A DNA stretch of 46,329 bases from an uncultured bacterium (GCA_947643145.1 CANRVD010000016.1:1-46329), one strand, 5' to 3'; positions 16,450 through 24,951 are shown, numbered from the stretch's first letter. Program-made: numbers and translations. Notes: generated from the sequence alone by a model not told the origin.

Positions 16450-17820
16450 GTGGACAAGGAAAAGAGGGAAGAAAAAAAGCAGAATTTTATAGAATTATAT
16501 AAAAAAATCTTTTTTAATAATCTTTCTATTAAATTAATATCCATCGTGGGAGCAGTCCTGGTATGGCTTTTGATTATTAATATTGATGACCCGTATAAGA
16601 CAAAAACTTTTTTGGTTCGTGTAGAAACGGTAAATGAGGAAGCCCTGCATTCCGTAAATAAAGTGTATGAGATTGTAGAGGGTAGTACGGCAAGTGTTTC
16701 TGTACGTGGAAAGAGAAGTATTGTAGATAAACTGACGACAGATGATATCAGTGCAACAGCAGATTTATCGGAGCTTTCTTCTGTGAATGCAGTTGCAATC
16801 AAAGTAAGGCTGAAAAGGGGGACATCTTCGGATGTGGCTTTGGAATGCAGTCAAGTGCTGAAAGTGTCTCTGGAAGACATGGATAAGAAACAGTGGAGAC
16901 TTACGGTAGAGACGGAAGGGACGCCGGCAGAGGGATTTTATGTAGGAGAATGTACGACAAGACCGGCTGTGATTGAGGTGACCGGAGGCAGCTCCGTAAT
17001 CGACCGGATTAAAACGGTCCGCGTAACTGTAAATGTAAATGGGGCAAGCCAGAATATTACAAAGTCGGTGGAGCCGGTTGCTTATGATAAGAGAGGAAAC
17101 CGTATTTCATCGTCTACCCTTTCATTTAGCGATTCCATGATTCGGGTACGTGCAAAGCTTTTGCAGAGAAAGACGGTTCCTGTAAAGCTCAAGGTATCCG
17201 GTACGCCGGCGAAGGGGTACGAGTTCGTAGAGGCAGGCTGCCTGCCGGAAGAGATTGAAATAGCCGGCTCGGAAAAGAAGCTTTCTCAAATCTCCCAGAT
17301 TGTTATTCCTGTGGATGTTACCGGCCTGACAAATGCTTATGGGGATGTAGAGAAGGAAGTTTTGATAGAAGATTATTTGCCGGATGATATTACGGTACTG
17401 GAAGATTACCAGAGAATTACCGTTAACATAACGATAGAAAAACGGATACGAAAGAAGATTCAGATTCAGACAACGAAAGTCATGCTCAGCAATGTAGGAG
17501 AAAACTTCCTTGCAGCAATTTACGGCAATATGAGTATTTTGGATTTGGTAGTTGAAGGAAGGGAATCTGTTCTGGAAGAATTATCGGAGGCGGAAGTTTC
17601 TGCTTATGTTGACTGTTTGGGGCTGGAAGAGGGGATTCATACGCTTCCGGTTAAGATAGAGCTAACGGATGGCTGTAAGCAAATCAAGAAGCCTAAAGTT
17701 TATGTACTGATTTCAAAAAAGGCATCTTCCAATGAGGCGTCACCGGTACCAGGTAGGACGCCAGAGCCTTATGAAGGTGTAGCGCTGCCAACAGGGACGC
17801 CGGATAGCAGGGAAGATTAG
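16450..17820 (+). CDS. cdaR: CdaA regulatory protein, YbbR-domain
   Basis: This 456-residue protein has a short cytoplasmic N-terminus, one membrane helix (about 25-45) and then about four YbbR repeats on the outside. A Pro/Thr-rich tail (PVPGRTPEPYEG) follows. CdaR binds and modulates CdaA. The GTG at 16450 sits 6 nt after AGGAGGG and is preferred over the upstream in-frame TTG at 16423. It ends just before a strong bidirectional terminator. Confidence 0.9.
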   Translation: MDKEKREEKKQNFIELYKKIFFNNLSIKLISIVGAVLVWLLIINIDDPYKTKTFLVRVETVNEEALHSVNKVYEIVEGSTASVSVRGKRSIVDKLTTDDISATADLSELSSVNAVAIKVRLKRGTSSDVALECSQVLKVSLEDMDKKQWRLTVETEGTPAEGFYVGECTTRPAVIEVTGGSSVIDRIKTVRVTVNVNGASQNITKSVEPVAYDKRGNRISSSTLSFSDSMIRVRAKLLQRKTVPVKLKVSGTPAKGYEFVEAGCLPEEIEIAGSEKKLSQISQIVIPVDVTGLTNAYGDVEKEVLIEDYLPDDITVLEDYQRITVNITIEKRIRKKIQIQTTKVMLSNVGENFLAAIYGNMSILDLVVEGRESVLEELSEAEVSAYVDCLGLEEGIHTLPVKIELTDGCKQIKKPKVYVLISKKASSNEASPVPGRTPEPYEGVALPTGTPDSRED

Positions 17821-17825
17821 CACTC

Positions 17826-17854
17826 AAAAAGCGCACCACGCTGGTGCGCTTTTT
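17826..17854. terminator. Bidirectional intrinsic terminator between cdaR and dpaB
   Basis: A perfect 13-bp stem AAAAAGCGCACCA / TGGTGCGCTTTTT with a CGC loop has A and T runs on both sides. It can therefore stop transcription from cdaR on the plus strand and from dpaB on the minus strand. Confidence 0.92.
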
Positions 17855-17900
17855 GTTAGGGGAATGCGTGAATATTCCCCTTATCCGCTTAATAGGAAAA

Positions 17901-18500
17901 TTAGGAAAATGGAGAGCGGATAACGGGTTGAATCTGTTTTCCTTTCAGGGCGGCTTCAATGGTTTCTGGAATCAAATCAACATGGGCAATCATAGAATTG
18001 GTTTTCTTTATATAATTGTCCTGCCCAAAAGGAACAAAATAGATATTTTTTGTGTTCATCAACTGTCCTAAATTCGTAAAGTTCATGCCCAGGGCATCAT
18101 TTGTGGATACGGAAATAATCAATGGCTTTTCATTGCGCAGATGGGCTTTTGCTGCCATCAGTACGGTAGAGTCTGTAATGCCATGGCACAGCTTTGCAAG
18201 AGTATTTCCAGTACATGGCGCGATGACAAGGGCATCCAGATACCCCTTTGGGCCAATTGGTTCTGCTTCAGGAATGGTAAAAATACCCTTATTTCCTGTG
18301 ATTTCCTGTACTTTGGAAACAAAATCATCTGCTTTCTGGAAACGGTTATCTAAAGTAGATGATTTCTCGGAAAAAATGGGAATGATATTAAAATTCATCT
18401 CTGCCATTTTCTCCAGCACTTCAAGGATTTTCTGATAAGTACAAAAGGAGCCGGTAATAGCAAAACCCAGTGTAACCGGTTCTGATTTTGTGTTCTTCAT
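17901..18500 (-). CDS. dpaB: Dipicolinate synthase subunit B (SpoVFB)
   Basis: This 199-residue flavoprotein-like subunit has the N-terminal GFAITGSFCTY nucleotide-binding segment and APCTGNTLAKLCHGITD, typical of the flavoprotein fold of DpaB. With DpaA it makes dipicolinic acid, the main solute of the spore core, from the DapA product. It follows dpaA with a 63-nt gap, with GGAG upstream of the ATG. This is strong evidence that the organism sporulates or derives from one that does. Confidence 0.93.
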   Translation of the reverse strand: MKNTKSEPVTLGFAITGSFCTYQKILEVLEKMAEMNFNIIPIFSEKSSTLDNRFQKADDFVSKVQEITGNKGIFTIPEAEPIGPKGYLDALVIAPCTGNTLAKLCHGITDSTVLMAAKAHLRNEKPLIISVSTNDALGMNFTNLGQLMNTKNIYFVPFGQDNYIKKTNSMIAHVDLIPETIEAALKGKQIQPVIRSPFS

Positions 18501-18563
18501 ATTAAAACTCCATTCTAATTAATTTATAGGAAACGCAGTAAACGCATTTTTTCTATGCGTTTA

Positions 18564-19355
18564 CTATAATTTTTCCTGTATTTGGTCAAATAATATCCTG
18601 GCTGAGGTTTTTGGTGAATATTTACCCGGAATCCCAGGACAGTGTTTTGCCGTAATTCCTTTCTTGATACAGTAGTTGAAATCAGTACCACCAGGTTTCG
18701 AGGCAATATCAATTATGACGGCATCAGCTTTTAGCTGGTCGATAACAGAAGCATCAATTACCAGTGCAGGTGCTGTATTAAAAAGAATATCAAATTCTTT
18801 GTAGGAAGGCTTTGTCAGAAGACGATACCCATATGCCTTTGCGCGGGCCTTTGCTATTTCATCTCTGGTGGAAATACTTACCTGGCACTTCAGCCCTGAG
18901 AGCTTATCGGCAAGAATCTCCCCGCATTTTCCAAAGCCAATGACCAGAACATGGCTTTGGTGGAGGTTAATGTCGCTTGTCTGGATTGCCTGACAGATAG
19001 CGCCTTCTGCGGTTGCTACTGCGTTTTCAATGGCAATGGCCGGATATTTGAAGTAATCAATACAGGTTATATTCTGAGCTTCACAGAAAGCGGTAAAATC
19101 AACTGGAAGATTGCCGCCAAGTACGATATGCTGCGGAGTCAGGTTGTCTTTAATGCGGCTTAAAAGTTCGGCAGATACTGGAATTGGGAGAAGTACAAGA
19201 ATTTTCTCCTGCTGCTCTTTTGATGTGGCTGATACCAAATCAAGTTCAGGTGACACTTCTGCTAAAATCACATGATAACCGCTGTTTATAAGAAATTCGC
19301 TTAAATATCGCTGACGACGGTCAGTTTCCGTAGGAAGAGATAGATTCGTCTGCAT
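18564..19355 (-). CDS. dpaA: Dipicolinate synthase subunit A (SpoVFA)
   Basis: This 263-residue protein has an N-terminal DpaA domain and a C-terminal Rossmann domain with the NAD(P) loop VIGFGKCG. Expression of such operons is normally in the mother cell under sigma-K. A CATAAGATA on the minus strand (19428-19436) resembles a sigma-K -10, but the -35 spacing is poor. The start has AAGGAGG 7 nt upstream. It is slightly shorter than the Bacillus protein (about 297 residues). Confidence 0.92.
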   Translation of the reverse strand: MQTNLSLPTETDRRQRYLSEFLINSGYHVILAEVSPELDLVSATSKEQQEKILVLLPIPVSAELLSRIKDNLTPQHIVLGGNLPVDFTAFCEAQNITCIDYFKYPAIAIENAVATAEGAICQAIQTSDINLHQSHVLVIGFGKCGEILADKLSGLKCQVSISTRDEIAKARAKAYGYRLLTKPSYKEFDILFNTAPALVIDASVIDQLKADAVIIDIASKPGGTDFNYCIKKGITAKHCPGIPGKYSPKTSARILFDQIQEKL

Positions 19356-19474
19356 GGAAAGCCTCCTTGTGTTCTGACTGCTGTCTTCGAAAAGAATAGG
19401 GCAGGCAAATGTTACTTTTGTTATGAATATCTTATGCAGTTTTTTGAAATGTGCGACAGCATCGCTGGCAGGTT

Positions 19475-19510
19475 TTACGCATGGTGTTTAGAACAGCCGT
19501 GAATAGTAAC
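19475..19510 (+). repeat. Half copy of the GTTACTATTCACGG repeat family
   Basis: The segment reads GCATGGTGTTTAGAACAGCC then GTGAATAGTAAC. It matches the right half of the fuller element at 19567-19651, but no left partner is seen. Confidence 0.6.
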
Positions 19511-19525
19511 GACAGAAAAGAAAAT

Positions 19526-19554
19526 TTGCATATATTGTTCACTTTTGATATAAT
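19526..19554 (+). promoter_or_regulatory. Sigma-A promoter for the zinc-ribbon/TM2 gene
   Basis: TTGCAT (19526-19531), a 17-bp spacer and TATAAT (19549-19554). The start codon is 128 nt downstream, so the leader contains the hairpin repeat at 19567-19651. Confidence 0.7.
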
Positions 19555-19566
19555 TAAGAAAAATAG

Positions 19567-19651
19567 TTACTATTTACGGCTGGTTTAGCAACCATAGGCA
19601 GCGAAGCTGTTTTGGCTTACGCATAGTGTTTAGAACGGCTGTGGATAGTAA
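19567..19651 (+). repeat. Hairpin repeat in the leader of the TM2 gene
   Basis: TTACTATTTACGGCT (19567-19581) pairs with GGCTGTGGATAGTAA (19637-19651) over all 15 positions if G-U pairs are allowed. The middle carries GCAGCGAAGCTG and the family core GCATAGTGTTTAGAACGGC. Related copies lie at 19475, 21435 and 24171. Confidence 0.65.
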
Positions 19652-19681
19652 GAAGAGATTATGTTTTGGAGGATGAAGAAA

Positions 19682-20101
19682 ATGTTTTGTAGAAATTGTG
19701 GAAATCAGATGGCGGATAATGCTGCCGTATGTGTAAAATGTGGAGTTGCTGCAGGAAGTGGTATAAGCTATTGTCCAAATTGCGGGCAGCCTGTTATGCC
19801 GGGAGCACAGGCATGTACAAATTGTGGCTGCTTTTTGCCTCAGCCAGTTCCGGTTGGTGAGCAGAAGTCAAAACTTGCTGCCGGATTATTAGGTATCTTT
19901 TTAGGCGGACTTGGTATACATAACTTCTATCTTGGCAAGACGAACCGCGCACTGGTTCAGCTTTTAGTCAGCCTGATTGGTGGAATCATTACCTGTGGTT
20001 TAGCAGCGGTTGCCATGGAAATCTGGGGACTGGTAGAAGGTATTATGATATTAACAGGAAGTATTGCTGAGGATGGAAAGGGAATTCCATTGAAAGACTG
20101 A
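19682..20101 (+). CDS. Double zinc-ribbon, TM2-domain membrane protein
   Basis: The protein has 139 residues. Two N-terminal zinc ribbons (CRNCG..CVKCG and CPNCG..CTNCG) are followed by a TM2 domain with two membrane helices and the family segment GIFLGGLGIHNFYLGKTNRA. Proteins of this layout are common in Firmicutes and have no fixed function. The ATG at 19682 is 9 nt after GGAGG; the earlier in-frame ATG at 19661 comes before that site. Confidence 0.88.
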   Translation: MFCRNCGNQMADNAAVCVKCGVAAGSGISYCPNCGQPVMPGAQACTNCGCFLPQPVPVGEQKSKLAAGLLGIFLGGLGIHNFYLGKTNRALVQLLVSLIGGIITCGLAAVAMEIWGLVEGIMILTGSIAEDGKGIPLKD

Positions 20102-20139
20102 GGCTTTTTAAAAAGCATATAGGAGGGAGCCGACACAAG

Positions 20140-20883
20140 ATGATAAAGGTTGCAATGTGTGAAGACAGCAGGACGGATAGAGAACTTTTAAAGAAGATTA
20201 TTGAATATCTTATGAAAGAACGGGGGCTTTCTTTTCAGATTGATGTCTATGAAAATGGTGAAAAGTTAATAAGCAGTTATGGTAATCATCCCTGTGATTT
20301 AATATTTTTAGATATTGTAATGGGTGGAATCGACGGAATTGAAACAGGCAGAAAAATCCGTGAGATGGATTCAAAGGTGGAAATCGTATGTTGTACTTCC
20401 AGTGAGGATTTTGCGATTGCCGCCTATGAGATTCATGCAATGGGTTATCTCTTAAAGCCATACGAACCGGGAAGAATTGGAGCAGTTTTAGATTATTATG
20501 TACAGAAGCATCCACAGGAGAACCAGAATTTCATTGAGGTGAAATCACACCGAAAATCGGTTATTATTCCATATAAGGATATTATTTACATGGAATCAGA
20601 TAATAAAGTGGTGTATATTCATACAACAACACAGGGAGATGTTAAGGTCTATAACCGTCTGGATGTATTAGAGGCAGAGATTACAGATGAGCGTTTTTTA
20701 CGCTGTCATCAGAGTTATTTTGTAAATATGCAGTACATTGCAGGATTGGTGGATTCTGATTTTATTATGATAACAGACAGCATGATACCAATCCGCAAGA
20801 GCGGGAGAAAGTTGATTATAAAACATTACGAAGAATTTTTGAAAGAAAATCTGCAAAAAGAGGAATCACAAAATAAAATCTAA
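20140..20883 (+). CDS. LytTR-family response regulator, orphan
   Basis: This 247-residue regulator has a receiver domain with acidic ED at 8-9, phosphoacceptor D58 in LIFLDIVMGGIDG and LLKPYEP. The LytTR DNA-binding domain covers about 135-240, including FLRCHQSYFVNMQYI. It differs from the regulator at 7119 and has no kinase gene beside it, so it must pair with a distant kinase or act alone. AGGAGGGAG precedes the start. It follows the TM2 gene by 38 nt and may share its transcript. Confidence 0.92.
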   Translation: MIKVAMCEDSRTDRELLKKIIEYLMKERGLSFQIDVYENGEKLISSYGNHPCDLIFLDIVMGGIDGIETGRKIREMDSKVEIVCCTSSEDFAIAAYEIHAMGYLLKPYEPGRIGAVLDYYVQKHPQENQNFIEVKSHRKSVIIPYKDIIYMESDNKVVYIHTTTQGDVKVYNRLDVLEAEITDERFLRCHQSYFVNMQYIAGLVDSDFIMITDSMIPIRKSGRKLIIKHYEEFLKENLQKEESQNKI

Positions 20884-20900
20884 AAAAATTGTGAAATGGA

Positions 20901-20929
20901 TTGCAATTATAGTCTTGTTTTGTTATAGT
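20901..20929 (+). promoter_or_regulatory. Sigma-A promoter for the BlaI-like gene
   Basis: TTGCAA (20901-20906), a 17-bp spacer and TATAGT (20924-20929). The start codon is about 80 nt downstream. No clear dyad operator of the BlaI type (TACAnnTGTA) is visible. Confidence 0.65.
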
Positions 20930-21007
20930 AGTCCTTATATAAGCAGAGTTATATGAAATTAGGTGTGACAGATTACATCATAAATCTTATGAATGGAGGA
21001 CTAGTTT

Positions 21008-21376
21008 ATGAAAATTAAGACACTAACTGAAAGTGAAAAAGTGACAATGAAATGCGTATGGGATTTAGGTGATGGTACTAGGTTGGCACACATTCTGGCG
21101 TTAGCAAATGAAAAATATGGGAAGGAGTGGAAATCTCAGACCGTATCTACATTTCTTGGCAAGCTGGTAGCGAAAGGGTATATTGAGCAGTATCGGGATG
21201 GAAGATATTACTGCTATCGTATATTAATTAGTAAAAGAACATATCGTTGTCAGGAGCTGGCAAGAGACCTTGCATTTTGGGATGATGGAGATATTAATTT
21301 GCTCGCGGAAGAACTATTGGATGATGAGACCTTTACAGCAGAAGAGAGAGAAACATTGAAAAAAGCAATGAGGTAA
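21008..21376 (+). CDS. BlaI/MecI-family transcriptional repressor
   Basis: This 122-residue winged-helix protein resembles BlaI. The recognition region SQTVSTFLGKLVAKGYIEQYRDGRYYCY corresponds to the BlaI helix-wing (TVxTLLxRLxxKGxLxxxxxGR). BlaI repressors are normally cleaved by the BlaR1/MecR1 membrane protease, whose gene is usually adjacent; none is here. The target is unknown. GGAGG lies 7 nt before the ATG. Confidence 0.82.
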   Translation: MKIKTLTESEKVTMKCVWDLGDGTRLAHILALANEKYGKEWKSQTVSTFLGKLVAKGYIEQYRDGRYYCYRILISKRTYRCQELARDLAFWDDGDINLLAEELLDDETFTAEERETLKKAMR

Positions 21377-21401
21377 TAAATTTTTGTAAGGATAAAATAG
21401 G

Positions 21402-21425
21402 GCAGCGCAGTGGCGCTGCTTTTTG
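21402..21425 (+). terminator. Intrinsic terminator after the BlaI-like gene
   Basis: GCAGCGC / GCGCTGC (21402-21408, 21413-21419) with a 4-nt loop, followed by TTTTT. Confidence 0.88.
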
Positions 21426-21434
21426 TCTAATATA

Positions 21435-21541
21435 GTTACTATTCACGCTTCCTTATAAAAAACGAGCAGACTCGTCGTGCTTGCACGTAAGAGGATGCTT
21501 GCTTTCTATAAGGAATGTTTGGAACGGCCGTGGATACGAAC
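21435..21541 (+). repeat. Hairpin repeat, larger copy
   Basis: GTTACTATTCACG (21435-21447) pairs with CGTGGATACGAAC (21529-21541) apart from two mismatches. Inside are an 8-bp TCCTTATA/TATAAGGA stem (21450-21457, 21507-21514) and ACGAG/CTCGT. The right half GGAATGTTTGGAACGGCCGTGG belongs to the same family as 19475-19510 and 19567-19651. It precedes the TPR lipoprotein gene by 36 nt. Confidence 0.65.
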
Positions 21542-21577
21542 TTAACAGAATTGTTTTAGATAGGAAAGGTTGGGATA

Positions 21578-22762
21578 ATGAGAAAGAAAATGGAAAGAGG
21601 ATGGAAGAAAGCTCTTTTGTGCGCAGGTGCGGTGCTGTTGCTTGGTGGTTGTGGAAAGGCAAAGGAAGCATATGACAAAGGAATGGAGCTTGCAAAGGAC
21701 GGTAAATATGAGAAATCACTGCCGTACTTTGAAGAGGCAATCAAAGAGAGCAGTGAGCAGGCAGAATATTATATTGGTTATGGAATGGCGCTAAATTATT
21801 CGGGACGTTATGAAGATGCCAAGGCGGAATTTGATAAGGTGATTCAGGATAAGGATAATAAGATTTCCAAAGAAAATAATAAGCAGGTGTATTATGGACT
21901 GGCGATTGCAGAATATAACCTGGGAGAATATGATAATGTCATTGAATGCTGTGAAAATGCGCTTTCTATAGAATATCTGGAGGATATGGATTGCGATATC
22001 CTTTATACCCGTATGTCATCTTTTTGTCAGAAGGAAGAGTGGGCAGATGCGAGAAAGGACTGTCAGGAAATTATTAAGAAGAATAAGAGGTATTATGATG
22101 CCTATTTTTCGCTGGCTGAAATTGAGCAGAGACTGGGAAATCAAGATGAGGCGGTAAATGCATATCTGACACTGATTGAGGAAGATAAGAGTTATTATGA
22201 TGCTTATTTTGGCTTGTATGGGCAGTATCTTGCTTCAGGCCGGGAGGAGGCGGCAAATGAGCTGTTAGAGCAGTTAACAATGCTTGATACAAAAGAAGCG
22301 GAGAATATGATGGTAATAGGAAGGGCATATTTATGCAGAAAGGAATATGACAAGGCGGAAGAAAATCTAAATCTGGCATATTCTGGAAACTGTAAGGAGA
22401 GCAAGTATTACCTGGGCCTTTTATATATGGAAGAAAAAGAATATGAAAAAGCTCTTGAAGCTTTTCAAACCTATGTGGAAGAAAACAAAGAGGATTTCCA
22501 TGTGGAGGCATACTGTCAGTTGGCTTCGATTTATATTGAGCAGGCAGAATATGAGAAAGCACGGGGGATGATTGAAAAGGGAATGACTTATGGAAGCGGC
22601 AGTGCGGTACAGGATTTAAAAAAGACAGAAGTGATTCTGTGCGAAAGGCAGAATAACTATCAGGAAGCGCTTTCCCTTGCAAAGGAATACCGGAAATTGT
22701 ATCCTGCGGATTCCGGGATGAAAAAAGAAATATCATTTATTAAGACGCGGTTGAAGAAATAA
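21578..22762 (+). CDS. TPR-repeat lipoprotein
   Basis: This 394-residue protein starts with a lipoprotein signal: charged MRKKMERGWKK, a hydrophobic stretch and the lipobox LLGGC, with the modified Cys near residue 25. The rest is a run of about eight to ten tetratricopeptide repeats (for example AYDKGMELAKDGKYEKSLPY and NQDEAVNAYLTLIEEDKSYY). It is probably anchored outside the membrane and scaffolds protein contacts. No enzymatic motif is seen. The start could also be the ATG at 21590. Confidence 0.88.
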   Translation: MRKKMERGWKKALLCAGAVLLLGGCGKAKEAYDKGMELAKDGKYEKSLPYFEEAIKESSEQAEYYIGYGMALNYSGRYEDAKAEFDKVIQDKDNKISKENNKQVYYGLAIAEYNLGEYDNVIECCENALSIEYLEDMDCDILYTRMSSFCQKEEWADARKDCQEIIKKNKRYYDAYFSLAEIEQRLGNQDEAVNAYLTLIEEDKSYYDAYFGLYGQYLASGREEAANELLEQLTMLDTKEAENMMVIGRAYLCRKEYDKAEENLNLAYSGNCKESKYYLGLLYMEEKEYEKALEAFQTYVEENKEDFHVEAYCQLASIYIEQAEYEKARGMIEKGMTYGSGSAVQDLKKTEVILCERQNNYQEALSLAKEYRKLYPADSGMKKEISFIKTRLKK

Positions 22763-22895
22763 TTTGGTGTAGTAGGAAATAAGTTCCTAATCGTAGAGTG
22801 AATTCTTATACAGTACATGAGTGTGCTGTATATTATTCCGTCGATATTTAACCGTTGGAGTAATGAGGCATGGAAATGCAGAAGTGGAGGTTGAT

Positions 22896-24146
22896 TTGGC
22901 AGAGGAATTATATGATACAGCGGAAAGAGAAGAAAAAATTGTTCTGGTTGGCGTGGCGACAGAGGAAGAGGAGGATACCTGGAAGTCGTTAGATGAATTG
23001 GAAGAGTTAGGTCAGACAGCAGGGGCGGTTACTGTTGCAATGGTAGTGCAGAACAGAGAAAGAGTGCATCCGGGGACGTATATAGGAAAAGGGAAGATTC
23101 AGGAGATTAAGGAGCTTGTCAGGAAGGAGCGGGCAGATTGTGTTGTGTGTGATGATGAACTGACACCGGCGCAGTACCATAATCTGCAGGAAATGTTAGA
23201 GGTAAAGGTAATTGACAGGACTGTTATGATTTTAGATATCTTTGCCAAAAGGGCATCTACCAGTGAAGGAAAACTGCAGGTAGAACTTGCACAGCTTCGG
23301 TACCGGGCATCCCATTTGATTGGAGGGCGTTCAGAGCTTTCCAGACTGGGAGGCGGAATCGGGACAAGAGGGCCGGGTGAGCAGAAATTGGAGATGGACC
23401 GCAGGCTGATAAAGGAACGCATTACTTTTGTGCGGAAAGAACTGATGCAGGTGCAGAGAACAAGAGAGCTGACAAGGAAAAAGCGGCAGGAGAATCCGGT
23501 TCCGGTGATAGCGATTGTCGGCTATACCAATGCCGGAAAGTCCACTTTATTAAATAAGCTGACTGGAGCAGGTGTTTTATCAGAGGACAAGCTGTTTGCA
23601 ACACTTGACCCTACGACAAGAAAGTTTAAGCTGGAAAATGGAGAGGAGATGCTTTTTACCGATACGGTAGGTTTTATTCATAAACTGCCGCACCATTTGA
23701 TTCAGGCATTTCGCAGTACATTAGAAGAAGCGAAGTATGCAGATGCGATTCTGCATGTGGTAGACTGCTCTAATCCGGATATGGATGCGCAGATGCAGAC
23801 GGTGTATGAGACATTGCAAAAGCTGGGAGTAGGTGACAAACCGATTGTTACGGCATTTAACAAAGTAGATGCCTTGGAAACAGAACAGACATTAAAAGAT
23901 TTACAGGCAGACAAAACAGTGCGTATTTCAGCGAAGTATGGGAATGGTATTGATGAAATGCTTGCATTGCTCAGTGATATTTTAAAATCAAACAAAGTCC
24001 TGCTAGAAAAGACATTTTCTTACGAAGAGGGGGACAAGGTGGCAAAATTACGGAAATATGGGCAGATGTTAGAAGAAGAGTACCGGGCGGAAGGAACATT
24101 TGTGAAGGCATATATTGACAGGGAGTATTTATATATTTTTGAATGA
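22896..24146 (+). CDS. hflX: Ribosome-associated GTPase HflX
   Basis: This GTPase binds and splits stalled 70S or 100S ribosomes. The N-terminal HflX domain contains NRERVHPGTYIGKGK and the conserved RLGGGIGTRGPGE with a coiled linker. The G domain has G1 GYTNAGKST, G3 DTVGFIHKLP and G4 NKVD. Several starts are in frame. An ATG at 22863 overlaps a recurring intergenic motif and has only 2 nt after its GGAG. The TTG at 22896 has GTGGAGG 5 nt upstream and gives the usual short N-terminus (about ten residues before KIVLVGV), so I prefer it. Confidence 0.93.
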   Translation: MAEELYDTAEREEKIVLVGVATEEEEDTWKSLDELEELGQTAGAVTVAMVVQNRERVHPGTYIGKGKIQEIKELVRKERADCVVCDDELTPAQYHNLQEMLEVKVIDRTVMILDIFAKRASTSEGKLQVELAQLRYRASHLIGGRSELSRLGGGIGTRGPGEQKLEMDRRLIKERITFVRKELMQVQRTRELTRKKRQENPVPVIAIVGYTNAGKSTLLNKLTGAGVLSEDKLFATLDPTTRKFKLENGEEMLFTDTVGFIHKLPHHLIQAFRSTLEEAKYADAILHVVDCSNPDMDAQMQTVYETLQKLGVGDKPIVTAFNKVDALETEQTLKDLQADKTVRISAKYGNGIDEMLALLSDILKSNKVLLEKTFSYEEGDKVAKLRKYGQMLEEEYRAEGTFVKAYIDREYLYIFE

Positions 24147-24170
24147 TATTTAACCGCCGAAGTAATAACT

Positions 24171-24202
24171 TTGCATAATGTTAAAAACAGCCTTGAATCA
24201 GT
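24171..24202 (+). repeat. Diverged copy of the GCATnnTGTTTAGAAC repeat
   Basis: GCATAATGTTAAAAACAGCC then TTGAATCAGT aligns to the half copy at 19475-19510 with several substitutions. It lies about 35 nt upstream of the dihydrofolate reductase start. Confidence 0.45.
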
Positions 24203-24235
24203 GGCTTTGCATGGCGTTGCAGACAGGAGGAAAGA

Positions 24236-24739
24236 TTGAATCTTATTGTATGCGTGGATTCCCGTTGGGGAATTGGAAACAGAGGGGATTTGCTTGTAAG
24301 CATTCCGGCAGATAAAAGGATGTTCAAGGAGAGAACAACAGGAAAAGTTGTTCTTGGAGGACGGAAAACCATGAAGGGGCTGCCGGGAGGAACGACTTTG
24401 AAGGGGCGGACCAATATTGTCCTGACTTCCAAACAGGATTATACTTTTGGGGATGCCGTGATTGTCCATAGTATGGAGGAAGCCTTAGTGGAACTGCAGA
24501 AGTATCCAGAAGACAGTATATATATTATAGGCGGTGGTAAAGTATATGAGCAGTTTCTGCCGTACTGTAAGAAAGCGTATGTGACAAAAGTAGATTACTG
24601 TTATGAGGCAGATACCTTCTTTCCAAATTTGGATGAGCAGGAGGACTGGGTTCTGACACATGATTCAGAGGAACAGACCTATTATGATTTGGAATATTAT
24701 TTCACGATTTATCAAAGGACAAAAGGTTTAGTGTACTGA
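24236..24739 (+). CDS. folA: Dihydrofolate reductase
   Basis: This 167-residue enzyme reduces dihydrofolate with NADPH. Characteristic segments are the start LIVCVDSRWGIGNRGDLL (Trp in the active-site loop), GRKTMKGLPGG, SIYIIGGGKVYEQFLPYC and the terminal beta-strand region. The substrate acid near residue 27 of family members corresponds to the D of PADKRMFK. The start is TTG at 24236, 5 nt after AGGAGG; no ATG fits. It sounds chromosomal rather than a resistance variant. No thyA is adjacent. Confidence 0.93.
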   Translation: MNLIVCVDSRWGIGNRGDLLVSIPADKRMFKERTTGKVVLGGRKTMKGLPGGTTLKGRTNIVLTSKQDYTFGDAVIVHSMEEALVELQKYPEDSIYIIGGGKVYEQFLPYCKKAYVTKVDYCYEADTFFPNLDEQEDWVLTHDSEEQTYYDLEYYFTIYQRTKGLVY

Positions 24740-24758
24740 TTATATCTGGTGAAACTCC

Positions 24759-24851
24759 GCAGAATAAATTTTCATCAGTAAGGCGGAGAAGGGAGGCGAT
24801 GCGGCGGCATCGTTGACCGCCGACAACGAAGTCTGATGGAAATTATTCTGT
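24759..24851. repeat. Palindromic intergenic element after folA
   Basis: GCAGAATAAATTTTCATCAG (24759-24778) is an imperfect inverted repeat of CTGATGGAAATTATTCTGT (24833-24851). The middle is GC-rich (GGCGATGCGGCGGCATCG). It resembles the palindrome after dapA in type, not in sequence. Confidence 0.55.
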
Positions 24852-24921
24852 ATGAAACAGAAAGGCAACCTATTGCCCGTACTATCCTTTATAAGACATG
24901 TTTTGAATAAAATTTGGAAAA

Positions 24922-24951
24922 GCTTCCTATTATAATAGGTTGAAGTTTTTT
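24922..24951. terminator. Bidirectional terminator between folA and the XRE gene
   Basis: CCTATTA/TAATAGG (palindromic core) with outer CTT/AAG pairs and T runs on both strands. It can end both converging transcripts. Confidence 0.65.

Noticed and set aside
19428-19453. Sigma-K-like promoter for dpaA on the minus strand
   Set aside because: CATAAGATA fits a -10, but the nearest AC is only 14 nt away instead of 16-17, so it is not strong enough to list.
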